Shown piece by piece: positions 33,265-42,363 of a DNA stretch of 64,000 nucleotides. This stretch comes from DASZIT01 sp963709665 (lineage in GTDB: Bacteria > Actinomycetota > Acidimicrobiia > Acidimicrobiales > RAAP-2). The stretch's first letter is position 1. Each line of letters opens with the position of its first letter. Location: contig CAVPWU010000002.1 of the NCBI GenBank assembly GCA_963709665.1, forward strand, positions 682,001 to 746,000. The letters run 5' to 3'. A program made the translations under genes and the position numbers. Under the pieces are notes generated by a model. The model was not told the origin of the DNA, did not search any database, and saw only the letters and a list, made by a program, of their open reading frames with translations.

Positions 33265-36115
33265 CCCGGGCGGCCCGGCGACGCCGTCGGATGCCGACCG
33301 CCTCCGCCACCGTCCAGGCCACCAGGCCCACGCCGGTCACCAGCGAGATGGCGATCCCCACCACCGCCGACAGGGTGCGGTAGGAGAAGGTCACCACGTA
33401 GCTGCCGGCCGCCGGGAGCTGCACCCGCTGGACGGCGTCGTCCTGGTGGACGGAGAGGACGACGGCCGGACCGGTGGGGCGTCCGGTGGCCGGGTCGATG
33501 GGCTGGGCGGAGGCGTGCCAGCCGGTGGTCCAGCTCACACTGCGGACCAGCCGGACCGGGCCGGTGGCGTGGACCACCACCCGCTGGCCGCCCTGGAGGT
33601 CGGGCGCCCCGGTCTGGACCACGGTGCCGGCCGGGGCGGTGCCACCCCGCTCCCCCTCCACCCGCGCCCACCCCTGGGCCCGGGTGTTGTGGAAGACCCC
33701 GAAGGAGCCGATGGTGCCGGTGTAGACCCAGTGGGGCGAGCTGACGTTGCCCTGCAGGCGCCCGTCCAGCACCACCGCCCCGTCCTCGCGGGTGGCGAGG
33801 GTGGGGGCGCCGAACCGCACGGCGGCGGTGCCCCGGTTCTGGACGGCGATCCCGGCCATGCGGGTGGGGGCGCCCAGGGAGAAGGTGGTGGTGCCGTCGG
33901 CGGCGGTGGTCACCGACGAGGCCGGGAGCCAGTCGGTGGCCCCGGCCGGGGTCACCACCCCCACCCGGGCACCCGCCGGATCACCGGAGATCCGGGGGAC
34001 GGTGCCCCGGTCGGCGGTGAGCACGCCCCCCAGGTACCAACGGTGGGCGGCGCCGGCGTCCACCACGGTGGGCCCGGGCGGGGCCAGCTCCGGATCGGTG
34101 GTGGGGGTCGGGAAGGAGTCGGCGGTGGGGCCCTCCGCCCCCGGGGCGCGGGTCACGAAGTAGGAGGGCAGCGACAGGAGGACCCGGGTGTTGAGCTGGT
34201 CCCACACCGGGCCGGCCAGGGTCTGGGGATCCAGGTCCTCCTGGTAGTGGGAGCCGGTGGCGTCGTAGTACCCGTTGTCGACCAGGGCGGCGTACCCCTG
34301 GGCGCTGGGTTGGTGGCGGGTGACGTTGAGGTCGGTCTGGCCCAGCTGGTAGAGCTGGTTGTCCTCGAAGATGTCCGGGTCGTAGATGATGAACCGCCCG
34401 TCGCCGATCAAGGAGGAGAACTGGCGGGCCAGTGCCCCGCGGGCGTGGGCGGCCGTCCGGGTGGTGGGCGGGTGGAGGACCAGGCCGGTGAAGACCAGCA
34501 CGTCGACCACCAGCACCACCGACAGCAGTCGCCGGAGGGTGGCCGGCGACCACCGCCCGGCGGTCAGGACCACCGCGGTGCCCGCCGCCGCGATGACCAG
34601 CTCGACGGTGGCCACCACCGCCAGGACCCGGAGGGCGGAAGGGGTCAACGAGGTGACGCCCCCGAGGAAGTGGACCCAGCCGGCCGGCGTCGCCCACAGC
34701 AGGACGCAGACCACCGCGCTCAGGGTCACCGGCACGCAGGTGAGCACCGTCTCCACGGGCGTCCGGTGGCCGGCGGGCCCGGGGGTGCCGGCCGGCGCGG
34801 TGGGGTCGGCCCCGGCGCCGTCGGCCCCGGCCGTGCGGGAGGCGAGCAGCAGGTGGACGAACCAGGCGGCCAGCACCGCCATCGAGAAGTCGACCAGGAG
34901 CAGGTTGCGGTTGAGCAGCCGCTGCGAGCGGATCCCGGGGATCAGGTACAGCACGTGCCCGAACGGGGTGCCGCTCCCCAGGGCCGAGAAGAGGCCGACC
35001 GCCATGACCAGGTACCAGATGGCCCAGCGCCGGGTCTCCGGGCGGCGGCGCCAACGGGCGGCGGGCAGGGCGCAGAAGCCGACCAGGGCCAGGATGCCCA
35101 CGTAGCTGATGACCTCGGGGAAGTTGTAGCCCCCGGCGTAGGGGGCCGACGACTGGTTGGTCCCCAGGGCGAACGGCGAGGTCAGCAGCGACAGGGTGGG
35201 TACCGGCAACGACCCACTGGTGAAGAAGGTGTAGGTGGCCGCACTCCGCTGTGACTGGCTGAGGAAGGCGAGGCCGGGGACCAGCTGGGCCGAGGCCAGG
35301 GCGACCGACCCGATCGCCCCGAGCCCCAGGGCCAGCAGGGCGGGGAGGCTCCACCACCACGACGACCGCGCCAGCATCCGCTGGTCCAGCATCCGGTAGA
35401 CGAGGTAGATCCCGGCCAGTACCCCGCCGTCGAGGAAGGCCTCGGGTCCCCCGGCCAGCATGGACAGGCCGCAGGACACCGCCAGGAGGCCGGCCCACCA
35501 CCGCAGGTGGCGCCTCCGGACCCCGGCGGGGCGGGAGGGCGGCGGCGGGGTGGTGAGGGCGTGGAGGGACAGCAGCATCCAGGGGAGCCACGACGACCCC
35601 TCGATGATGTCGATGTGGACGATCTGGCCGCTCATGAAGCCGAGGAAGGCGAAGGTCACCGCCCCGAGGGTGGCGGCGGTCGAGGACACCGGCTGGCGGC
35701 GGAGGAAGAGGTAGGTGCCGGCCAGGGTGGTGTCGTAGACGAAGGCCAGGTTGAGGGACCAGGCGGTCTGGGAGGGCAGGATCCCGAACAGCCAGGTGGC
35801 CGGGTAGGCGGCCCCGGCGTTGAAGCCGCCGAGCAGCGGGGCGCCGCTGAACAGGTAGGGGTCCATCAGGGGGAGCACCCCGTGGCGGAGGCTCTCCCCC
35901 ACCAGTACCCGGAGGGGGAAGTTCTGGATGAAGTTGTCGCCGTCCAGGAAGACCTTGCCCACCAGCACCGGGGCGCAGAACACCACCCAGGGGACCACCA
36001 GGGCCGCCACCATGCCCGGGTGGGTCCGGGCCCATCGGAGGCTCGCCGCCCCCGGGTGGCGACGGTCGGGGACCGTCGGAGGGGTCCCGGCGGCCGCCAC
36101 CGTCCCGGTCGTCAC
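33251..36115 (-). CDS. YfhO-like large membrane protein
   Basis: The product is 954 residues with about 12 membrane helices in the first two thirds and a beta-rich extracytoplasmic C-terminal part followed by a final helix. The N-terminal DGDNFIQNFPLR, GVLPLMDPYLFSGAPL and FNAGAAYPATW match the YfhO family, glycosyltransferase-like proteins proposed to decorate cell-wall polymers or lipids. The GTG at 36115 is used. It overlaps trpS by 14 nt tail to tail. The sugar donor and acceptor are not predictable. Confidence 0.8.
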   Translation of the reverse strand: MTTGTVAAAGTPPTVPDRRHPGAASLRWARTHPGMVAALVVPWVVFCAPVLVGKVFLDGDNFIQNFPLRVLVGESLRHGVLPLMDPYLFSGAPLLGGFNAGAAYPATWLFGILPSQTAWSLNLAFVYDTTLAGTYLFLRRQPVSSTAATLGAVTFAFLGFMSGQIVHIDIIEGSSWLPWMLLSLHALTTPPPPSRPAGVRRRHLRWWAGLLAVSCGLSMLAGGPEAFLDGGVLAGIYLVYRMLDQRMLARSSWWWSLPALLALGLGAIGSVALASAQLVPGLAFLSQSQRSAATYTFFTSGSLPVPTLSLLTSPFALGTNQSSAPYAGGYNFPEVISYVGILALVGFCALPAARWRRRPETRRWAIWYLVMAVGLFSALGSGTPFGHVLYLIPGIRSQRLLNRNLLLVDFSMAVLAAWFVHLLLASRTAGADGAGADPTAPAGTPGPAGHRTPVETVLTCVPVTLSAVVCVLLWATPAGWVHFLGGVTSLTPSALRVLAVVATVELVIAAAGTAVVLTAGRWSPATLRRLLSVVLVVDVLVFTGLVLHPPTTRTAAHARGALARQFSSLIGDGRFIIYDPDIFEDNQLYQLGQTDLNVTRHQPSAQGYAALVDNGYYDATGSHYQEDLDPQTLAGPVWDQLNTRVLLSLPSYFVTRAPGAEGPTADSFPTPTTDPELAPPGPTVVDAGAAHRWYLGGVLTADRGTVPRISGDPAGARVGVVTPAGATDWLPASSVTTAADGTTTFSLGAPTRMAGIAVQNRGTAAVRFGAPTLATREDGAVVLDGRLQGNVSSPHWVYTGTIGSFGVFHNTRAQGWARVEGERGGTAPAGTVVQTGAPDLQGGQRVVVHATGPVRLVRSVSWTTGWHASAQPIDPATGRPTGPAVVLSVHQDDAVQRVQLPAAGSYVVTFSYRTLSAVVGIAISLVTGVGLVAWTVAEAVGIRRRRRAARVSRG

Positions 36116-36143
36116 GAGGGCGGGATCGTCCGGCCCGGCCGCC

Positions 36144-36944
36144 TCATACCAACAGCCCCGACCACCAGGTGATCACGTGGTTGATGAGCGCCGCCCACTC
36201 GCTCCGGAAGAAGAAGATCAGCACGAAGGGCAGGAACATCAGGACGGGGGTGAGCCGGTAGTACTCCGGGAGGTACCGGGCCGGGATGAACCGTTCGAGG
36301 ACCGATGCCCCGTCCAGGGGAGGGCAGGGGATGAGGTTGAACACCCCCAGCACGATGTTGGCGAACCCGGCGATGAACAGGACCTGGCCGAGCAGCGTGG
36401 GGATGTCGTACGAGCCGTCCGGGTACTGGCCGAGCCCGAACTGGTGCACCGTCTCCCGCACGGCCAGCGGGGTGGTGAGGGCGAAGGCGACGCCGAAGGC
36501 GGCGGCCAGGGCGAAGTTGGTGACCGGGCCGATCAGCGAGACCAGGACCGTCTGGTTCCTCGGGCTCCGGAGCCGGTTGGTGCTGACCGGCACCGGCTTG
36601 GCCCAGCCGTAGGCGCCCAGGCCCGACAGGCTGAGGACGGCCGGGACCAGCAGGGTGCCCACCGGGTCGACGTGGCGGATGGGGTTGAGCGACAGCCGTC
36701 CGGCCCGCTTGGCGGTGTCGTCCCCGAACCAGAGGGCGACCACCCCGTGGGAGATCTCGTGGAGGATGATCGACGGGATCAGCACCACGAAGTAGATGAT
36801 CTCGAACCGGGTGATCCGGTGGGTGAGCAGCAGGATGACCACCAGGGCCACGCCCACCGCCACGATCATGGCCGTCTTCTGGCCCCGGGTGAAGCCCTGG
36901 CCCGGACGCGCTCCCGAGCTGCGCCCGGCGCCCCCGAAGCCCAT
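36144..36944 (-). CDS. site-2 protease (M50 family)
   Basis: The product is 266 residues with six hydrophobic helices. The zinc motif HEISHG (HExxH) and the third-ligand region NLIPCPPLDG (NxxPxPxLDG) define M50 intramembrane metalloproteases. Relatives of this short, PDZ-less, FeoB-independent type are often called Zn-dependent rhomboid-like or RseP-like, cleaving within membrane helices; the substrate is unknown. The start at 36944 is chosen since the frame further upstream overlaps the preceding gene without homology-like features. Confidence 0.85.
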   Translation of the reverse strand: MGFGGAGRSSGARPGQGFTRGQKTAMIVAVGVALVVILLLTHRITRFEIIYFVVLIPSIILHEISHGVVALWFGDDTAKRAGRLSLNPIRHVDPVGTLLVPAVLSLSGLGAYGWAKPVPVSTNRLRSPRNQTVLVSLIGPVTNFALAAAFGVAFALTTPLAVRETVHQFGLGQYPDGSYDIPTLLGQVLFIAGFANIVLGVFNLIPCPPLDGASVLERFIPARYLPEYYRLTPVLMFLPFVLIFFFRSEWAALINHVITWWSGLLV

Positions 36945-36958
36945 CGATCGCCGGTCGC

Positions 36959-37300
36959 TCAGTGCCGCGAGGCGTGGTTGATGCAGAACCGGGCGGCCGG
37001 CATCGCTTCCAGGCGGGCGGTGGCGATCGGCTCGCCGCACGCCTCACAGGTCCCGTACTCACCGTTCTCCAGCTTGGCCAGCGCGTGGGCCACCTCGCCC
37101 AGGGAGTCCTGGAGCTGCTGGGCCAGTACCTCGGCCTCGCCGCGCTCGGCCGTCACCTGGCTGGTGTCGGCGAAGTTGGGGTCGTAGGCCAGTCCGCTGC
37201 CGCCGTCGGCGAAGCCCAGCTCGGTCAGTTCCGAGGCCAGTTGGGTGCGCTCGTCCTCGAGGAGGCGGCGGTAGTCGACGGTGGGGGCGTTGCCGGGCAT
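36959..37300 (-). CDS. DksA/TraR-type zinc-finger protein
   Basis: The product is 113 residues. A coiled-coil N-terminal region (RRLLEDERTQLASELTELG) is followed by a DksA zinc finger CEACGEPI...RLEAMPAARFCINH. DksA-family proteins bind the RNA polymerase secondary channel; actinobacterial short forms such as this one may act in general transcription control. The ATG at 37300 has TAGGAT (37308-37313) 7 nt upstream. It precedes the M50 protease by 14 nt. Confidence 0.82.
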   Translation of the reverse strand: MPGNAPTVDYRRLLEDERTQLASELTELGFADGGSGLAYDPNFADTSQVTAERGEAEVLAQQLQDSLGEVAHALAKLENGEYGTCEACGEPIATARLEAMPAARFCINHASRH

Positions 37301-37307
37301 CGGGGAG

Positions 37308-37313
37308 ATCCTA
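37308..37313 (-). promoter_or_regulatory. -10 box, leaderless start
   Basis: TAGGAT on the minus strand, 7 nt before the DksA-like ATG. Confidence 0.4.
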
Positions 37314-37322
37314 CCCGTCGGA

Positions 37323-38243
37323 CTACCCTCCGGCCCGCGGGTGGGCCAGTTCATAGGTGGCCCTCAGATGTTCGGCACTCAGCCTGGTGTAGAGCTGCGT
37401 GGTGGTGATGGAGGCGTGTCCGAGCAGCTCCTGGACGATCCGGATGTCGGCCCCGTGGGCCAGCATGTGGCTGGCGCACGAGTGCCGGAGCACGTGCGGG
37501 CTCACCACCGACGCCAGTCCCACCCGGTCGGCCCGCCGCTTCAGGATGGCCCACGCCCCCTGGCGGGTCAGGCGGTCGCCCCGCCGGTTCAGGAAGACCG
37601 CCTCCTCGTCGTCCCGCGACCGCCAGCGGTCCGGGACCACCCGGGGCCGGCCCGCCGGCGACAGCCAGGCGTCCACCGCCTGGCGGGCCACCCGGCCCAG
37701 GGGCACCAGGCGCTCCTTCGAACCCTTGCCGAACACCCGCAACAGGCCGTCGTCGTCCCGGAGGTCGAGGAGGGAGAGCCCGACCACCTCGGAGATCCGC
37801 GCCCCGGTGCCGTAGAGCAGCTCCAGCAGGGCCCGGTCCCGCAGGTCGTACGGCTCGGTGCCGGTCACCGAGTCCAGGAGTCGCATGGTCTGGTCCTCGT
37901 CGAGGGCCTTGGGGAGGCGCCGGGGCAGCTTGGGCGACCGGAGGTCCCTGGTGGGGTCGGCCTCGATCGTCCCCTCCTCCACCAGGAACCGGTAGAGGCC
38001 CCGGAGGGTGGTGATGGTCCGGGCGGTGGAGGTCGGGCTGCGCCCTGCCACCCGGAGGCCGTCGAGGTAGCGCCCGAGGTCGCCGTCGGTGGCGGCCAGC
38101 GGGTCCAGTCCCGTCTCCCGGGCCCAGGCCTCCCAGGAGGCCAGGTCTCGGCGGTAGGAGAGGAGGGTGTTGGGCGCCCGGCCCCGTTCCACGGCCAGCC
38201 ACGACAGGTACTCCTCGGACCCGTCGGTGAGGGGGGTGCTCAC
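37323..38243 (-). CDS. xerD: tyrosine recombinase XerD
   Basis: The product is 306 residues from a GTG overlapping the NUDIX stop. The N-terminal SAM-like domain (YLSWLAVERGRAPNTLLSYR) and the catalytic domain with R (TGARISEVVGL), K (KGSKERLVPL), H-x-x-R (HVLRHSCASHML), H (LLGHASITTTQ) and the nucleophile Tyr (LYTRL) are all present. XerD resolves chromosome dimers at dif. Its place after pyrG and a NUDIX gene is the conserved actinobacterial order, which favours chromosomal XerD over a mobile integrase. Confidence 0.94.
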   Translation of the reverse strand: MSTPLTDGSEEYLSWLAVERGRAPNTLLSYRRDLASWEAWARETGLDPLAATDGDLGRYLDGLRVAGRSPTSTARTITTLRGLYRFLVEEGTIEADPTRDLRSPKLPRRLPKALDEDQTMRLLDSVTGTEPYDLRDRALLELLYGTGARISEVVGLSLLDLRDDDGLLRVFGKGSKERLVPLGRVARQAVDAWLSPAGRPRVVPDRWRSRDDEEAVFLNRRGDRLTRQGAWAILKRRADRVGLASVVSPHVLRHSCASHMLAHGADIRIVQELLGHASITTTQLYTRLSAEHLRATYELAHPRAGG

Positions 38244-38827
38244 CGAGGGGAGGTGGACAGGCGCCGCCGGGCCAGCCCGACCCCGAGGATGGTGGCGGCG
38301 TCGACGATGGTCCCGTCGTCCACCAGGTCGTCGAACCGGTCGAGCGGGATCTCCTCCACGGTCAGGAACCGCTCCTCCACCCCCTGGCGGTCGTCGGCCA
38401 CCTCGGCCAGGCCGGTGGCCAGGTAGACGGCGGTCACCTCGTCGCAGAAGCCGGGGGTGTTGAGGCACCGGGTCAGCAGGGTCAGCGTCCCCGCCGACCG
38501 GCCGATCTCCTCGGCCAGCTCGCGGTGGGCGGTGGTCTCGGGCGGCTCGCCGTCGACGTCGCAGGTGCCGGCCGGGATCTCGTAGAGCCACCGCTCGACG
38601 GCGGGTCGGTACTGGCGGACCAGCAGCACCCCCCCGGCGTCGGTCACCGGCACCACGGCCACCGCCCCCGGGTGGCGGACGATGTCCCGGTCGAACGCCG
38701 TCCCCTCCGGGTCGACGAAGGAGGCCCGCACCAGCGAGATGAACCATCCCCGCCGGAGCTCCTCCTCACCGGTCTTGCGGAACCCCGGCACGTCGGCCGG
38801 CGGACCGGCGGGGGACTCGGGCGGCAC
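38240..38827 (-). CDS. NUDIX hydrolase (ADP-ribose pyrophosphatase-like)
   Basis: The product is 195 residues from a GTG 5 nt after the pyrG stop. The Nudix box is complete (GTCDVDGEPPETTAHRELAEEIG, shown here in parts: AGTCDVDGEPPE then HRELAEEIG), and VVPVTDAGGVLLVRQYRPAV and LNTPGFCDE suit the ADP-ribose pyrophosphatase group. It likely clears ADP-ribose or related nucleotides. Operon with pyrG and xerD. Confidence 0.9.
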   Translation of the reverse strand: MPPESPAGPPADVPGFRKTGEEELRRGWFISLVRASFVDPEGTAFDRDIVRHPGAVAVVPVTDAGGVLLVRQYRPAVERWLYEIPAGTCDVDGEPPETTAHRELAEEIGRSAGTLTLLTRCLNTPGFCDEVTAVYLATGLAEVADDRQGVEERFLTVEEIPLDRFDDLVDDGTIVDAATILGVGLARRRLSTSPR

Positions 38828-38832
38828 CGGCC

Positions 38833-40599
38833 TCAGCCGAGGTCGATCAGGTGGGGGTCGCGCCCCTCGGCCCGGGCCAACGAGGCGCCCACCAGCTCGC
38901 GGAAGAGCGGGTGGGGCTGGTCGGGACGGCTCTTGAACTCGGGATGGGCCTGGGTCCCCACCCAGAACGGGTGGCCGGGCAGCTCGATGAACTCCACCAG
39001 GCGGCCGTCCGGGGAGGTGCCCGAGCAGACCACGCCGGCCTCCTCCAGGCGGGTGCGGAACCGGGGGTTCACCTCGTACCGGTGGCGGTGGCGCTCGGAG
39101 ACCACCTCGGCGCCGTAGGCCAGGGCCACCTGGGAGCCGGGTACCAGGCGCGCCCCGTAGGAGCCCAGGCGCATGGTGCCGCCCATGTCGACCACGTCGT
39201 TCTGGTCGTCCATCAGGTCGATGACCGGGAACCGGGTGGTGGAGTCGAACTCCCGGGAGTTGGCCCCCTCCATGCCCGCCAGGTCCCGGGCCGCCTCGAT
39301 GACCATCACCTGGAGCCCGAGGCAGAGGCCGAGCAGGGGGATCTCGTGGGTGCGGGCGTAGCCGGCGGCGGCGATCTTCCCCTCCACCCCCCGCTCCCCG
39401 AACCCGCCGGGGATGACCAGGCCGTCGTAGTCGCGCAGGCCGTCCGACTCCAGCAGGGCCGGCACGGTGGCCGCCTGGATCCAGTCGATCTGCACCTTGG
39501 CCCCGTGGTGGAACCCGGCGTGGCGGAGCGACTCCACCACCGACAGGTAGGCGTCGGGGAGGTCCACGTACTTGCCGATGATGCCGACCCGCACCGGACG
39601 GGTGGCCGCCTGGACCTGCTCGACCAGCCGCTCCCACCCGGACAGGTCGATGGGGTGGGTGGCCTCGTCGAAGTGGAGCAGCCCGAGGATGTACCGGTCG
39701 AGGCCCTCCTCGTGGAGGACCAGCGGGATCTGGTAGATGTTGGCGGCGTCGATGGCCGACACCACCGCCTCGATGGGCACGTCGCACTGCAGCGAGATCT
39801 TCTGCTTCAGGTCCTCGGAGATCATCCGGTCGGAGCGGCAGACGATGACGTCGGGCTGGATCCCGCGGCTCCGGAGCTCGGTGACCGAGTGCTGGGTGGG
39901 CTTGGTCTTCTGCTCGCCCGACGGCCCCAGGTACGGCACCAGGGTGAGGTGGACGTAACACACGTTCTGGCGTCCGACGTCCCTCCGGAACTGCCGGATG
40001 GCCTCGATGAAGGGCACGATCTCGATGTCCCCGACGGTGCCACCCACCTCGACGATCACCACGTCGACGTCATGGCTGCCCAGCCGCTTGATCCGCTCCT
40101 TGATCTCGTCGGTGACGTGGGGGATGACCTGGACGGTCTTCCCCAGGTAGTCGCCCCGGCGCTCCTTGGCGATCACCGAGGAGTAGATCCGCCCGGTGGT
40201 GGCGTTGGAGTCCTTGTGGAGGTTCTCGTCGATGAACCGCTCGTAGTGGCCGAGGTCGAGGTCGGTCTCGCCGCCGTCCTCGGTCACGAACACCTCACCG
40301 TGCTCGAAGGGGTTCATGGTGCCCGGGTCCACGTTGATGTACGGGTCGAGCTTGCACATCGTCACCCGGAGGCCGCGGCACTTGAGCAGGCGACCCAGGG
40401 AGGAGGCGGTGAGGCCCTTGCCCAGCGACGAGGACACGCCACCGGTGAAGAAGATGAACTTGGTGTCCCGCCCGGGGAGTGAGCGGGACGGGGTGCGCCC
40501 GTCGAGTCCCGTCACTCCCTCACCGGAAGCGGTGGCGGGGGGTGGTCCGACCGCCCGATCGTCCGTGTGATCGTCCGGTGGGCCTTGCGGGTCGGGCAC
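38833..40599 (-). CDS. pyrG: CTP synthase
   Basis: The product is 588 residues. The synthetase domain starts TKFIFFTGGVSSSLGKGL (46-63) with LDPYINVDPGTM and EDGGETDLDLGHYERF; the glutaminase domain carries LLGLCLGLQVM (Cys nucleophile) and HPEF. It converts UTP to CTP. An N-terminal extension of about 45 residues precedes the normal beginning; the GTG at 40599 is supported by TATCCT (40606-40611) 6 nt upstream. Confidence 0.96.
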   Translation of the reverse strand: MPDPQGPPDDHTDDRAVGPPPATASGEGVTGLDGRTPSRSLPGRDTKFIFFTGGVSSSLGKGLTASSLGRLLKCRGLRVTMCKLDPYINVDPGTMNPFEHGEVFVTEDGGETDLDLGHYERFIDENLHKDSNATTGRIYSSVIAKERRGDYLGKTVQVIPHVTDEIKERIKRLGSHDVDVVIVEVGGTVGDIEIVPFIEAIRQFRRDVGRQNVCYVHLTLVPYLGPSGEQKTKPTQHSVTELRSRGIQPDVIVCRSDRMISEDLKQKISLQCDVPIEAVVSAIDAANIYQIPLVLHEEGLDRYILGLLHFDEATHPIDLSGWERLVEQVQAATRPVRVGIIGKYVDLPDAYLSVVESLRHAGFHHGAKVQIDWIQAATVPALLESDGLRDYDGLVIPGGFGERGVEGKIAAAGYARTHEIPLLGLCLGLQVMVIEAARDLAGMEGANSREFDSTTRFPVIDLMDDQNDVVDMGGTMRLGSYGARLVPGSQVALAYGAEVVSERHRHRYEVNPRFRTRLEEAGVVCSGTSPDGRLVEFIELPGHPFWVGTQAHPEFKSRPDQPHPLFRELVGASLARAEGRDPHLIDLG

Positions 40600-40605
40600 C
40601 TGCCG

Positions 40606-40611
40606 AGGATA
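40606..40611 (-). promoter_or_regulatory. -10 box of pyrG, leaderless start
   Basis: TATCCT on the minus strand, 6 nt before the pyrG GTG, which supports the extended N-terminus. Confidence 0.5.
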
Positions 40612-40655
40612 GCGGACCCGGAGCTGGGTCCAGGCGGACCGTCCGGCCCGACCGG

Positions 40656-42353
40656 TCAGGGGGCGACGCCGGAGGACCGGTCGAGCAGCTCCCGGGCGTG
40701 GGCGCGGGCCGAGGCGCTGTCCGGGCTGCCGGAGAGCATGCGGCTCACCTCCACCACCCGGTCCTCGGGGTCGAGGGCGGACACCTCGGACCGGGTACGG
40801 CCCGCCGACTCCGCCTTCCGCACCTGCAGGTGGTGGTCGGCCTGGGCGGCCACCTGGGGCAGGTGGGTGACCACCAGGACCTGCGACCGGGCGCCGAGGG
40901 CGGCCAGTGCCCGGCCCACCTCGGTGGCGGCCGTGCCGCCGATGCCGGCGTCGACCTCGTCGAACACCATCACACCGGGGGCGTCGGTGAGGGCCAGTCG
41001 CACCGCCAGCATGGTGCGGGCCAGCTCGCCCCCCGAGGCCACCTTGGCCAGGGGCGCCAACGGCTCCCCGGGGTTGGCCCCCAGCAGGAAGGTGACCTCG
41101 TCGGCCGCCCCCTCCCCCGCCACCCTCACCTCGAAGCGGGCCGACGGCATGGCCAGCGTCCGCAGGGTGGCCTGGATCTCGGCGGCCAGCCCCGGGGCCG
41201 CCGCCCGCCGGTCCGCCGCCACCCGGGCCTGGGCGTCGGCCACCCGGTCCTCGGCGGCGGCCACCTCGCGGTCCAGCTCGGCCGAGCGGAGCTCGCGACG
41301 CTCCACCTGGGCCAGCTCCTCACGGGCCCGCTCCCCGAAGGCCAGCACCTCGTCGAGGGTGGTGCCGTACTTGCGCTGGAGCTCGTGGAGCAGCTGACGG
41401 CGGGCCCGAACCTCCTCGAGCCGGGCCGGGTCGTCCTCCCAGGTCTCCACCACGGACCGGAGCTCGATGGCCAGGTCGGACAGCTCGGCCATGGCGGCCC
41501 GGACCCGCCCGTCCAGTCCGGCCAGGGGTGGGTGCCCGGCCAGCGCCGCCGACGCCTCGGCCAACCGGTCCACCGCGCTGTCCGAGGTGTCGGCCGACAG
41601 CGACGCCAGGGACAGGGCGGCCGCCTCCCGCAGGGCACCGGCGGCGGCCAGCCGTCCCTCCTCGGCCTCGAGCCGCGTGTCCTCGTCGCCGCCGTCGAGG
41701 GCGGCGGTGTCGATCTCCTCGATCTGGTAGCGGAGGAGGTCGGCCTGGCGTGCCCGCTCCAGGGCGTCGCCCCCCAGGGCCGCCCGTTCGTCGGTCAGGG
41801 CCCGGAGCCGGGCGGACGCCTCCCGGAGGGCGGTGAGGTCGATCCGGCCGTGGTGGTCCAGGGCCCGGCGCTGGGTGGCCGGCTGGACCAGCGACCGGTG
41901 CTGGTGCTGGCCGTGGAGCTCGAGCCGGCGGGCCGCCTCCTCCCCCACCACCTGGACGGGGGCCATCCGGCCGTCCATCCACGCCTTGGAGCGGCCTCCG
42001 GGGACGATCGACCGGGAGAGGATGACCTCCCCGGCGGCGGCGTCGGCTTCGGCCGGTTCGGGGTCGGCGGCCCCGACGTCGGTCGTGTGGCTGTCGACGG
42101 ACCCGGTGTCGACGGACCCGGTGTCGACGGAGCCGACCGGCTCCCCGGTGAAGCGTGCCTCGATCAGCGCCCCGTCGGAGCCGGCCCGCACCAGTCCGGG
42201 GTCGGCCCGTCCTCCTAGCAGCAGGGCCAGCGCCTCCACCAGCAGGGTCTTACCGGCGCCGGTCTCGCCGGTCAGCGCCGTCATACCCGGACCGAAGGTG
42301 ACGGTGACGTCGTCGATGACGCCGAGATCCCGGACCCGCAGCTCCTCCAGCAC
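40656..42353 (-). CDS. recN: DNA repair protein RecN
   Basis: The product is 565 residues. Walker A GETGAGKT (about 30-37), signature ASGGELAR and Walker B VMVFDEVDAGIGG flank a coiled-coil region, the SMC-like RecN layout for double-strand break repair. An inserted acidic, repeat-containing loop (GSVDTGSVDTGSVD, about residues 73-86) follows the Walker A region; DNA for it is a short tandem repeat. The GTG at 42353 is 10 nt after the nadK stop. Confidence 0.94.
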   Translation of the reverse strand: MLEELRVRDLGVIDDVTVTFGPGMTALTGETGAGKTLLVEALALLLGGRADPGLVRAGSDGALIEARFTGEPVGSVDTGSVDTGSVDSHTTDVGAADPEPAEADAAAGEVILSRSIVPGGRSKAWMDGRMAPVQVVGEEAARRLELHGQHQHRSLVQPATQRRALDHHGRIDLTALREASARLRALTDERAALGGDALERARQADLLRYQIEEIDTAALDGGDEDTRLEAEEGRLAAAGALREAAALSLASLSADTSDSAVDRLAEASAALAGHPPLAGLDGRVRAAMAELSDLAIELRSVVETWEDDPARLEEVRARRQLLHELQRKYGTTLDEVLAFGERAREELAQVERRELRSAELDREVAAAEDRVADAQARVAADRRAAAPGLAAEIQATLRTLAMPSARFEVRVAGEGAADEVTFLLGANPGEPLAPLAKVASGGELARTMLAVRLALTDAPGVMVFDEVDAGIGGTAATEVGRALAALGARSQVLVVTHLPQVAAQADHHLQVRKAESAGRTRSEVSALDPEDRVVEVSRMLSGSPDSASARAHARELLDRSSGVAP

Positions 42354-42363
42354 CTCCCCGTCC

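Noticed and set aside
33446..35254. A roughly 600-codon frame opposite the YfhO-like gene
   Set aside because: Low complexity, no motif, and fully explained by the antisense strand of a membrane protein gene.
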